In this document: positions 47,402-55,202 of the stretch, one piece after another
How the letters are laid out: every line of letters begins with the position of its first letter
How positions within the stretch are numbered: the first letter of the stretch is position 1
Source: Gammaproteobacteria bacterium
GTDB taxonomy: Bacteria > Pseudomonadota > Gammaproteobacteria > Xanthomonadales > Wenzhouxiangellaceae
Assembly (NCBI GenBank): GCA_003560975.1
Contig: PWJA01000153.1
Span: forward strand, 1 to 55,202
Length of the DNA: 55,202 nucleotides
Direction of reading: 5' to 3'
Notes under the pieces: model-generated
What the model saw: only the letters and a program-made list of their open reading frames with translations
Database searches by the model: none
What the model was told of the DNA's origin: nothing
Made by a program: the position numbers and the translations under genes

Positions 47402-48618
47402 AACTGGATTCCTTCGATTTCGGCCACGGTGTTGATGTCCTTGTCGCCCCGGCCCGACAGGTTGATCAGCACGATCTCATCGGAGCGCCGCTGGGCGGCC
47501 AGCTGCATGCCATAGGCGACGGCGTGCGCGGTTTCCAGGGCCGGCATGATTCCCTCGCTGCGGGTCAGGGCATGGAACGCCTTCATGGCCTGCTCATCGT
47601 CGATGCCGACGTAGCGGGCGCGGCCGATGTCCTTGAGCCAGGCGTGTTCCGGGCCGACCCCGGGATAGTCCAACCCTGCCGAAACCGAATGGGTGTGGCG
47701 AATCTGACCGGCATCGTCGTCGAGCAAGTAGGTTCGACTGCCGTGCAGGACCCCGACCCGACCCGCACACAGGCTGGCGGCATGCTCGAGACCGGCCAGG
47801 CCTCGACCGGCCGCCTCGACGCCGTACATGGCGACCTGTTCATCGTCGATGAACGGATGAAACAGACCGATGGCGTTGGAGCCGCCGCCCACGCAGGCCA
47901 CCAGCGCATCCGGCAGGCGCCCGTATTCGGCCAGCGACTGGGCCCGCGCCTCGCGCCCCACGATCGCGTTGAAATCCCTGACCATCGCCGGATACGGGTG
48001 CGGACCGGCGACCGTGCCGAGGATGTAGAAGGTGTCATCGACGTTGGTGACCCAGTCGCGCATGGCCTCGTTCAAGGCGTCTTTCAACGTCCTCGAGCCG
48101 GCCTCGACGCTGACCACCTCGGCGCCGAGGAGCTTCATCCGAAAGACGTTGACGGCCTGCCGACGCACGTCTTCGGCACCCATGTAGACCACGCACTCCA
48201 TGCCAAGGCGCGCCGCGACGGTCGCCGATGCGACCCCGTGCTGCCCCGCCCCGGTCTCGGCAATGACGCGCTTTTTGCCCATGGCCCGGGCCAGCAGACC
48301 CTGGCCCACGGTGTTGTTGATCTTGTGCGCGCCGGTATGGTTGAGATCCTCGCGCTTGAACACGATGCGCGCACCGCCCATCTGACGGGTGAGATTCTCG
48401 GCAAAATACAGCGGTGAGGGTCGACCAACGAAATGGGCCAGGTCCCGATCCAGCTCGGCCAGGAAGTCGGCGTCCTTGAGGTAGTGCTTCCACGCCCGGT
48501 CCAGTTCCTCCAGCGCCGGCATCAGCGTTTCGGAGACGAATCGCCCGCCAAACGTTCCAAAGTGGCCGGACGCGTCCGGCACGGATTCCGAATGAGTTCG
48601 CTGCGCTGCTTCAAGCAT
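47398..48618 (-). CDS. trpB: Tryptophan synthase beta chain
   Basis: [29 protein letters not shown]...[46 protein letters not shown] Lys motif. Confidence 0.98.
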   Translation of the reverse strand: MLEAAQRTHSESVPDASGHFGTFGGRFVSETLMPALEELDRAWKHYLKDADFLAELDRDLAHFVGRPSPLYFAENLTRQMGGARIVFKREDLNHTGAHKINNTVGQGLLARAMGKKRVIAETGAGQHGVASATVAARLGMECVVYMGAEDVRRQAVNVFRMKLLGAEVVSVEAGSRTLKDALNEAMRDWVTNVDDTFYILGTVAGPHPYPAMVRDFNAIVGREARAQSLAEYGRLPDALVACVGGGSNAIGLFHPFIDDEQVAMYGVEAAGRGLAGLEHAASLCAGRVGVLHGSRTYLLDDDAGQIRHTHSVSAGLDYPGVGPEHAWLKDIGRARYVGIDDEQAMKAFHALTRSEGIMPALETAHAVAYGMQLAAQRRSDEIVLINLSGRGDKDINTVAEIEGIQF

Positions 48619-49216
48619 GTCGTACCGCCTCGATAAATTGCTGCATGAGTCTATGATCCTTGATTCCGGGACTTTTCTCCACCCCGCTGGAAACATCGAC
48701 CGCGTCCGGGGCCAGTTCGCGACACGCCACGGCGACGTTTTCGGGATGCAGACCGCCAGCCAGGATCCAGGGTCGCTGCAAGCGGGGAATCCTCGACCAG
48801 TCGAACGATTCACCCGAGCCCCCGAGCTTGCCGTTGCCGTGTGAATCCAGCAACAACGCGTCGGCACCCGCCCACTCGTCCCAGGCGGGCGGATCGGCCT
48901 GTCCCATGGCCAGGGCCTTGATCCAGGGCCGACCGAAACGGCTGCATTCAGCCGCGGACTCGCTGCCGTGGAACTGCAGCACATCCAGCGGCACGCGGGC
49001 CAGCGTCCGTTCGATGGTGGCCGGAGCTGCGTTCATGAACAGACCGACCCGGGTCACGAACGGCGGGAGGCTGCGAACGATGTCCCGAGCCTGGTCAGGA
49101 TCCACTCGCCGGGTGCTGCGTTCCACAAAAACCAGCCCGACCGCGTCGACGCCGAACGCGGCGGCGACCAGCGCATCTTCTGTCCGGGTGATCCCGCAGA
49201 TCTTGATCCTGGTCAT
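48611..49216 (-). CDS. trpF: Phosphoribosylanthranilate isomerase
   Basis: [38 protein letters not shown]...[12 protein letters not shown]...[14 protein letters not shown]; possible upstream start near 49243. Confidence 0.95.
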   Translation of the reverse strand: MTRIKICGITRTEDALVAAAFGVDAVGLVFVERSTRRVDPDQARDIVRSLPPFVTRVGLFMNAAPATIERTLARVPLDVLQFHGSESAAECSRFGRPWIKALAMGQADPPAWDEWAGADALLLDSHGNGKLGGSGESFDWSRIPRLQRPWILAGGLHPENVAVACRELAPDAVDVSSGVEKSPGIKDHRLMQQFIEAVRHA

Positions 49217-49239
49217 TGGCTTTGCCGGTCGCTCCACTG

Positions 49240-50037
49240 TCATCGTGATCCAGGCGTCGAGGCCGGAAACCCTACCGGCTCGCCGACCGGCAAGTCGGGG
49301 TGGTCGGGATAGCTCGGGGCGACGAAATACAACCCCTCGGCCGGCGCGGTCACCCCGGCAACCGTGCGATCGCGGACGGCCAGCAGTTCCGCAACCCACT
49401 CCGGGCGCTGCTGCCCTCGTCCGATCGCAATCAGCACGCCGGCAATGTTGCGCACCATATGGTAGACGAAGGCATTGGCCTCGATGTCGACAGACAGCTC
49501 ATGTCCCAGCCGCCGAACGCTTGCGGCATGAACCGTCCGAACGGGCGATCGGGCCTGGCAGCCGACGGCGCGGAAACTGGAAAAGTCATGCTCTCCAAGA
49601 AGAAACCGGGCCGCTTCGTCCATGGCCACCGCATCCAGCGGCTGGCGAACCCAGGCCACCCGGCCGCGCTCGACGGCCGGACGCACCCAGCGATTGAGAA
49701 TGCGGTAGTGGTACCGGCGCTTCCGAGCCGAAAAACGGGCGTGGAAATCTTCCGATACGGCACGCGCCCAGAGCACGGAAATGCCGGCCGGCAAATGCGT
49801 GTTGGCCCCCAGAACCCAGGCCCGTTCATCGCGCTCGGACCGGGTATCGAAATGAACCACCTGGCACCAGGCATGCACGCCCGTATCGGTGCGCCCGGCG
49901 CAGTGCACGGTCAGCGGATGATCGGCGACCCGCGCCAGGGCCGTTTCCACGCAGGCCTGCACCGTCGGCGATTGACGTTGCCGCTGCCAGCCGAAAAACC
50001 CGCTGCCGTCGTATTCGACTCCGGCAGCCAGGCGCAT
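49240..50037 (-). CDS. truA: tRNA pseudouridine(38-40) synthase TruA
   Basis: MRLAAGVEYDGSGFFGWQRQRQSPTVQACVETAL...VHCAGRTDTGVHAWCQVVHFDT; catalytic GRTDxGVHA. Confidence 0.97.
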   Translation of the reverse strand: MRLAAGVEYDGSGFFGWQRQRQSPTVQACVETALARVADHPLTVHCAGRTDTGVHAWCQVVHFDTRSERDERAWVLGANTHLPAGISVLWARAVSEDFHARFSARKRRYHYRILNRWVRPAVERGRVAWVRQPLDAVAMDEAARFLLGEHDFSSFRAVGCQARSPVRTVHAASVRRLGHELSVDIEANAFVYHMVRNIAGVLIAIGRGQQRPEWVAELLAVRDRTVAGVTAPAEGLYFVAPSYPDHPDLPVGEPVGFPASTPGSR

Positions 50038-50041
50038 GCGC

Positions 50042-52600
50042 TTATTTGAGCTCGTCCAACAGTCGGCGGGCCTGTTCCCGATGCGTTTCCGACCCGTCGG
50101 CCACGATTTCCTCGAGCAGGGCCCGGGCCGAATCCACGTCGTCCATGGACAAGTAGGCGCGGGCGAGATCCATCTTGACCTCGGCATCGTCGTCGCTCAA
50201 CGCCGCCCCGGCCCGGGGCTCCGCTTCGGGCTGGCTTTCCTCGGGCGCGGCATCGTCCTCACCGATCGTGAACCAATCGTCGACTTCGTCGCCGTCCTCC
50301 TCGCTTCCCGGATCGATTTCCGGATCGATTTCCGGATCCATTGGCCGGAACTCTTCGTCCCGCTCTGCGGCCGGCGTGTCGAAGGCGTCCTCCCGGCGCG
50401 GTTGCGCCTCGTCCGCGGGCGGCACCGATTCAGAAGCGCTGTCCGGGGCACTCGGGTCGATCTCCCATTCGATCCCCGGCTCGCCCGCGATTTCCTCGCC
50501 GGGCTCCTCGCGCGAGGAGAAGTCGAAGTCCAGGCTCAGCGGCTCGTCGGCATCCTCATCTTCTTCCGGCACGGACGTCCGGCCCGGTTCGGCAAACAGC
50601 GCGGTCGCCTCGTCTTCGGCCAGGGCCACGTGATCTCTTTCCACGCCGTCTCGCTCGCCTTCATCGAGCCGGTTGGACAGCCTGGCCAGGTCGGCGTCTT
50701 CCTCGGACTCGCGGGACTCCCGGGGCTGCTCCAGGCGCTCTTCATCGCCGAAGTCCGGTCCCGAGACTTCCTCGTCCGGCGCCGACTCGTCGTCGCTGTC
50801 GAGAATGTGGAACAAGGCCTCGGCATCTTCATCCGTCTCGTCCGGCTCCGGATCGTCCGGCCCGGACTGACCATGCTGGACCAGCGGATGGCCCGGGATG
50901 ACCTGGCGGGCGAGGTCGTTGGCCTCGACCCAGCGCGGATCGGACGGATCAACGACCTTGGCTTCAAAGTGCTCGAACGCGCTCGCAAACCCGTCTCGAT
51001 CATCCTGATCGGCGAGACGATACAGCGCGGCCAGTTGGGCGTCCAGGCCAACGGCGGCGACGGCCGCACCGGCCGGCTCGACCGGATCCGCAGCGGTCGA
51101 TTCCTCGGCAACAGGCTCATCGGCGGCGGATCGGCGCCGGCGCATGACCGCCGCCAGCACCAGGATCAGCAGCACGATCGCAACTGCGGCGGCAACCGCG
51201 GGCCACAACCAGACCGGCGAACCGGTCGCAGCCGGCGCGGGAGCCGGTTCCGGTGCTGCGCCAACCGGTGCCGGTTCGGTCGGGGCCGGCTCTTGTTCCT
51301 GCGCAGCCTGCGCCTGGCGCTCCAGCCTGGCCTCTCGCAGCTGCTGCTCCAGCAGCGCCAGGTCTTCCCGGGCCACCATCAAGCCGCCGGCATCGGCCGA
51401 ATCGATCGCCTGTCGGATCTGGTCGACATCGGCCGCCAGTTCTTCACTATCCAACCGTTCGGCCCGAATTTCCTGTTCCAGCACCTCGAGCCGTTCCTCC
51501 AGAAGCTCACGCTCCACGCCCAGGGCCTGGGTATCGACCGCGACGTCTTCGGCCGGCGGCGTCAACTCGAGTCGCGGAAGCGGGCTCACCAACTCGGCTT
51601 CAGGGCTCTGTTCGGCGGTCGGCTGGGTCTCCTCTGCCGACGCGGCCGCGGGGTCGGCTGGCGTCGGTTCCGGATCCGGATCCGGGGCAACAACCGGTTC
51701 CGGCTCGACGACGGGGGGAGCTTGTGGCGCCTCGGCAGCGGCCGGCACCGCGGCCGGGCGCGCGCGCAGCGCTTCCCAGGCTTGCGCCTGCTCGCGAATC
51801 CGCCGTTCGGCCTGGGCCGGCGCAATTGCCTGCACCTCGGACGCATCCGGCATGGTCAGGCGCGCACCGCGCCGCAGCCGATTGACGTTGTTGTTTATGA
51901 ACGCGTCGGGATTTCGATCCAGAATGGCCAGCATGACCTGATTCATGCTGAGACTGTCGTCGGGCCGCCAGGCGGTGGCAATCGACCACAGGGTCTGCCC
52001 CGACTCCACCGGGCCAATGGTTTGTCCCGCGCTGTCGGCCGGCGGGCTCGGCTCGGCCGCCGGCGCGGCTTCCCGCTGCGCGGGTGGGGGCGGCGCTGGC
52101 TCGGCTGGAGCCGCTTCGGCTTCCGGGGCAGGGGCCGGTTCGGCAGGAGTCGGCGGATCATCCCGGCGACGAATCGGCGGCGCAACCGGCACCGAGGGCG
52201 GATCGAGGAACAAGGTGTATTCCCGCAGCATCCGACCGCTCGCCCAGCGCGCGTTGACCAGGATCTGGACAAAGGGGTCGTTGACCGCACGTCCCGAGCG
52301 CAGGCGAATCACCGGGGGATCCACGCTTTGATCGAGTTCGACGGACAGGCCGAGGGCAAGCGCCTCGACCGGAACACCAAGGCGGGCATGGTCCTGCTCG
52401 CTGGCCACCTCGACGGTGAGCGATTCCAGCGCCGATTCGCTCGGCTGCAGCAGAGCGATGCGGACATCGAGCGGTTGTCCCAGATAGGACTGGATCCGAG
52501 CCTCTCCCAGCCCCAGCCCGCCATGGACAGGCGCCGCCAGGATGAGTCCAAGCAGCAAAGCACAGATCAACGCAACACGACTTGAGCCTTCGACACTCAT
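50042..52600 (-). CDS. fimV: FimV/HubP-like polar-landmark or motility hub protein
   Basis: Signal peptide; LGLGEARIQSYLGQPLDVRIALLQPS; LysM-like IGPVESGQTLWSIATAWRPDDSLSMNQVMLAILDRNPDAFINNNVNRLRRGARLTMP; one TM; acidic region; C-terminal KMDLARAYLSMDDVDSARALLEEIVADG. Confidence 0.93.
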   Translation of the reverse strand: MSVEGSSRVALICALLLGLILAAPVHGGLGLGEARIQSYLGQPLDVRIALLQPSESALESLTVEVASEQDHARLGVPVEALALGLSVELDQSVDPPVIRLRSGRAVNDPFVQILVNARWASGRMLREYTLFLDPPSVPVAPPIRRRDDPPTPAEPAPAPEAEAAPAEPAPPPPAQREAAPAAEPSPPADSAGQTIGPVESGQTLWSIATAWRPDDSLSMNQVMLAILDRNPDAFINNNVNRLRRGARLTMPDASEVQAIAPAQAERRIREQAQAWEALRARPAAVPAAAEAPQAPPVVEPEPVVAPDPDPEPTPADPAAASAEETQPTAEQSPEAELVSPLPRLELTPPAEDVAVDTQALGVERELLEERLEVLEQEIRAERLDSEELAADVDQIRQAIDSADAGGLMVAREDLALLEQQLREARLERQAQAAQEQEPAPTEPAPVGAAPEPAPAPAATGSPVWLWPAVAAAVAIVLLILVLAAVMRRRRSAADEPVAEESTAADPVEPAGAAVAAVGLDAQLAALYRLADQDDRDGFASAFEHFEAKVVDPSDPRWVEANDLARQVIPGHPLVQHGQSGPDDPEPDETDEDAEALFHILDSDDESAPDEEVSGPDFGDEERLEQPRESRESEEDADLARLSNRLDEGERDGVERDHVALAEDEATALFAEPGRTSVPEEDEDADEPLSLDFDFSSREEPGEEIAGEPGIEWEIDPSAPDSASESVPPADEAQPRREDAFDTPAAERDEEFRPMDPEIDPEIDPGSEEDGDEVDDWFTIGEDDAAPEESQPEAEPRAGAALSDDDAEVKMDLARAYLSMDDVDSARALLEEIVADGSETHREQARRLLDELK

Positions 52601-52683
52601 GAATCTGGCTCCCTCATAGACTCGATTCGGACAACATTTTCGACCGAGTATAGCAACCTCCGCCGGCTCCAAGATAGCGCGAT

Positions 52684-53706
52684 CTATGCCTGCCGGGCGA
52701 CCAGGTACTCGGCAATCTGGATGGCATTCAGCGCCGCCCCCTTGCGCACGTTGTCGGCGACCACCCACAGATTCAGCCCGTTGGGATGCGACAGGTCTTG
52801 CCGGACCCGACCGACGCAGACCTCATCCTTGCCGGCAGCGTGCGTCATCGGCGTTACGCATTCGGGCACATCGGCCAGACAGACCCCCTGCGCCTCGGCA
52901 AGCAAGCTGCGTACTTCGGCCAGATCGAACGGCTCGCGGGTCTCCAGATGGATGGCTTCACCGTGTCCGATGAACACCGGGACGCGGACGGCGGTGGCGT
53001 TGACGGCGATCTCGGAGTCGTCGAAGATGCGGCGCGTTTCCCGGTGCATCTTCATCTCTTCTTTGGTGTACCCGTTGTCCTCGAAAACGTCGATTTCCGG
53101 AATCACGTTGAAGGCAATCGGTGCCTTGAACGCCTTGGGCTCGGGATCGCGGAAATTGAAGCGGTCGGCGCTTTGCCGTCCGAGTTCTTCCATGGCGCTT
53201 TTGCCCGCACCGGAGACCGACTGATAGGTCGCCACGTTGATCCGGGTAACGCCGTAACGGCGATGGATCGGAGCAACCGCGAGCAGCATCTGGATGGTCG
53301 AGCAGTTGGGGTTGGCGATGATGGCACCGCCGGCAAAGTCGTCGAGCACGGCCCCGTTGACTTCCGGTACCACCAGGGGAACCTCCGGATCCATACGGAA
53401 ATGGGAAGTGTTGTCGATCACCGTACAGCCCGCCTTGGCCGCCCGCGGCGCGTGCTCGGCCGAGACCGAGCCGCCGGCCGAAAACAGGGCAAAGTCCCAG
53501 CCGCTGAAGTCGAACGTCGCCAGGTCGTCGACGATCAGGGACTTTCGTCCGAAACTCACCTCACGCCCGACCGAACGACTGCTGGCCAGGGCGGCCACTT
53601 CGGCGATGGGGAACTTTCGTTCGGCCAGGATCTCGAGCATGGTTTCGCCTACGGCGCCGGTGGCGCCGACCACGGCGACGCGATAGCCGTCTTTGCCGGT
53701 TGTCAT
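52684..53706 (-). CDS. asd: Aspartate-semialdehyde dehydrogenase
   Basis: YRVAVVGATGAVGETMLEILAERKFPIAEVAALASSRSVGREV...GGAIIANPNCSTIQM; active-site Cys motif. Confidence 0.96.
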   Translation of the reverse strand: MTTGKDGYRVAVVGATGAVGETMLEILAERKFPIAEVAALASSRSVGREVSFGRKSLIVDDLATFDFSGWDFALFSAGGSVSAEHAPRAAKAGCTVIDNTSHFRMDPEVPLVVPEVNGAVLDDFAGGAIIANPNCSTIQMLLAVAPIHRRYGVTRINVATYQSVSGAGKSAMEELGRQSADRFNFRDPEPKAFKAPIAFNVIPEIDVFEDNGYTKEEMKMHRETRRIFDDSEIAVNATAVRVPVFIGHGEAIHLETREPFDLAEVRSLLAEAQGVCLADVPECVTPMTHAAGKDEVCVGRVRQDLSHPNGLNLWVVADNVRKGAALNAIQIAEYLVARQA

Positions 53707-53800
53707 GGATGGACCTCGGGTCGGGTTCAATAGAAGAACCGCAGAGTACCGCAGATGAACGCCGATTGTCGGCGCCGGGGCGGAAACCGAGCGAAGGCGA

Positions 53801-54895
53801 TCAGGTCGGAATGCGCGGCTGCTGCGGGGCTACATCGCCGCATTGAGCCCGATGCAGAAGAAAGTGATCCATGATCGTCAGGGCAAGCATGGCCTCGACG
53901 ATGGGGATGGCGCGGATGCCGACACAGGGATCATGGCGACCGGTGGTGACGATTTCGACCGGCTCGCCGGCCGCATTGACGGTACGGCCAGGCAAGCGCA
54001 GCGAAGACGTTGGCTTGAACGCCACCGCGACTTCCAGCGGCTGACCGGTGGAGATGCCGCCGAGCACGCCGCCGGCATGGTTGGACAGAAAACCCTCGGG
54101 GGTGATCTCGTCGCGATGCTCGGTTCCCTTTTGCGCCACGGACCCAAAGCCGGCGCCGATCTCCACTCCCTTGACCGCGTTGATGCTCATCATCGCTGCG
54201 GCCAGATCCCCGTCGAGCTTGGCGTAGACCGGCGCCCCCAGGCCCACCGGCACGCCCGTGGCGCGAGCCTTGACCAGAGCGCCGACCGAATCGCCGGATT
54301 TCCACAGGCGCTTCATGTAGGTCTCGAGCTGGGCCACCTTGTCGGCGTCCGGGCAGAAAAAGGGGTTGGTCGGAATCACGGCCGAATCGAAGTGCAGGTC
54401 GCAGACCTCTTCGCCCAGCTGCGCCAGCCAGCCGGTGATCTCCACTCCCGCAACGTCTTGAAGATATTTCCTGGCCAGGGTAGCCGCGGCAACCCGCATG
54501 GCGGTTTCGCGGGCCGACGAGCGACCGCCGCCGCGATAGTCGCGAATCCCGTACTTGTGATGGTAGGTGTAGTCGGCATGGCCCGGTCGAAACTGCTCGG
54601 CGATGCGGCTGTAATCCTTGGAGCGAGCGTCGGTGTTGTAAACCACCAGGGCAATCGGCGTGCCCGTGGTCTTGCCTTCGAACACACCCGAAAGAATCTG
54701 CACCTCTTCGGCCTCCTTGCGCTGGGAGGTCCAGCGGCTCTGCCCGGTAGCCCGGCGCATCATGTCGGCGCGGATTTCCTCCGCGCTGATCTCCAGCCCG
54801 GGCGGGAAGCCGTCGATCACGCAACCGATCGCCGGCCCGTGACTTTCGCCGAAGGTGGTAATGCGGAGCACATGACCGAAGGAATTGGTTGACAT
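53801..54895 (-). CDS. aroC: Chorismate synthase
   Basis: [29 protein letters not shown]...[29 protein letters not shown]; AroC signatures. Confidence 0.98.
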   Translation of the reverse strand: MSTNSFGHVLRITTFGESHGPAIGCVIDGFPPGLEISAEEIRADMMRRATGQSRWTSQRKEAEEVQILSGVFEGKTTGTPIALVVYNTDARSKDYSRIAEQFRPGHADYTYHHKYGIRDYRGGGRSSARETAMRVAAATLARKYLQDVAGVEITGWLAQLGEEVCDLHFDSAVIPTNPFFCPDADKVAQLETYMKRLWKSGDSVGALVKARATGVPVGLGAPVYAKLDGDLAAAMMSINAVKGVEIGAGFGSVAQKGTEHRDEITPEGFLSNHAGGVLGGISTGQPLEVAVAFKPTSSLRLPGRTVNAAGEPVEIVTTGRHDPCVGIRAIPIVEAMLALTIMDHFLLHRAQCGDVAPQQPRIPT

Positions 54896-55008
54896 TGACT
54901 AGAGACCAGGGCCGAGGGATCAAGAACCGGAAAGTGACGGCGGCAACCGAAGAGCACCGGACCAATCGCTTACCGAAAATGTACTCCGAAATAACATACC
55001 ACCGATCC

Positions 55009-55145
55009 GGGTTCCGGCCGTCGGGGGTGTAACCCCGAGGCGGGGGTTTGGTGCCGACGGAGGGTTCCGGCCGTCGGGGGTGTAACCCCGAGGCGGGGGT
55101 TTGGTGCCAACGGAGGGTTCTGGCCGTCGGGGGTGTAACCCCGAC
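55009..55145. repeat. 53-bp tandem palindromic (REP-like) repeat, about 2.5 copies
   Basis: Unit gggttccggccgtcgggggtgtaaccccgaggcgggggtttggtgccgacggag starts at 55009, 55062 and 55115 (last copy truncated and diverging); each copy has tcgggg/ccccga dyad. Confidence 0.93.
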
Positions 55146-55151
55146 CTACGG

Positions 55152-55186
55152 CTGGTCCCTGGTCCCTGGTCCCTGGTCCCTGGTCC
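55152..55186. repeat. Heptamer tandem repeat (ctggtcc)x5
   Basis: ctggtccctggtccctggtccctggtccctggtcc read directly. Confidence 0.95.
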
Positions 55187-55202
55187 CTGCCCTCAAAGAT
55201 TC

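Noticed and set aside
50036-52585. 849-aa plus-strand ORF
   Set aside because: Antisense to fimV with Arg/Gly-rich low-complexity translation; shadow ORF.
55009-55145. Possible CRISPR array
   Set aside because: Units are directly contiguous at 53-bp period with no unique spacers and no cas genes nearby.

Overview
This 55.2 kb GC-rich window looks chromosomal and gammaproteobacterial, probably Xanthomonadales or Wenzhouxiangella-like; the taxonomy is inferred from gene content. It is densely packed with core genes. From left to right: the 5' end of tuf with a Tyr-Gly-Thr tRNA cluster; ychF-pth-rplY; a BI-1/YccA gene; lspA-ileS-ribF; murJ and rpsT; an SDR / histidine phosphatase / msrA block; sbcB; a comEA-like gene; a manC + rfbDCAB (dTDP-rhamnose) cluster; ssb; ispB; murD2-murL; a PerM-type transporter; an NAD-type isocitrate dehydrogenase; grxC; a DsrC/TusE-TusC-TusD-like sulfur-relay set; an M48 protease; ppk1-ppx-epmA; a GNAT-like/VanY fusion; a photolyase; purF-cvpA-dedD-folC-accD-trpABF-truA-fimV-asd-aroC. 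No transposase, phage gene or CRISPR array is visible. The most notable items are: (1) the overlapping murL-murD2 pair, the alternative D-Glu route for peptidoglycan; (2) a DnaA-box palindrome beside an AT-rich stretch downstream of sbcB; (3) a 53-bp tandem palindromic repeat plus a heptamer repeat upstream of aroC; (4) a 5'-leader hairpin before rplY; (5) an apparent GNAT-VanY fusion; (6) a two-cysteine DsrC-like protein with only TusC/TusD-like partners; (7) long perfect inverted repeats within or at the ends of coding sequences.
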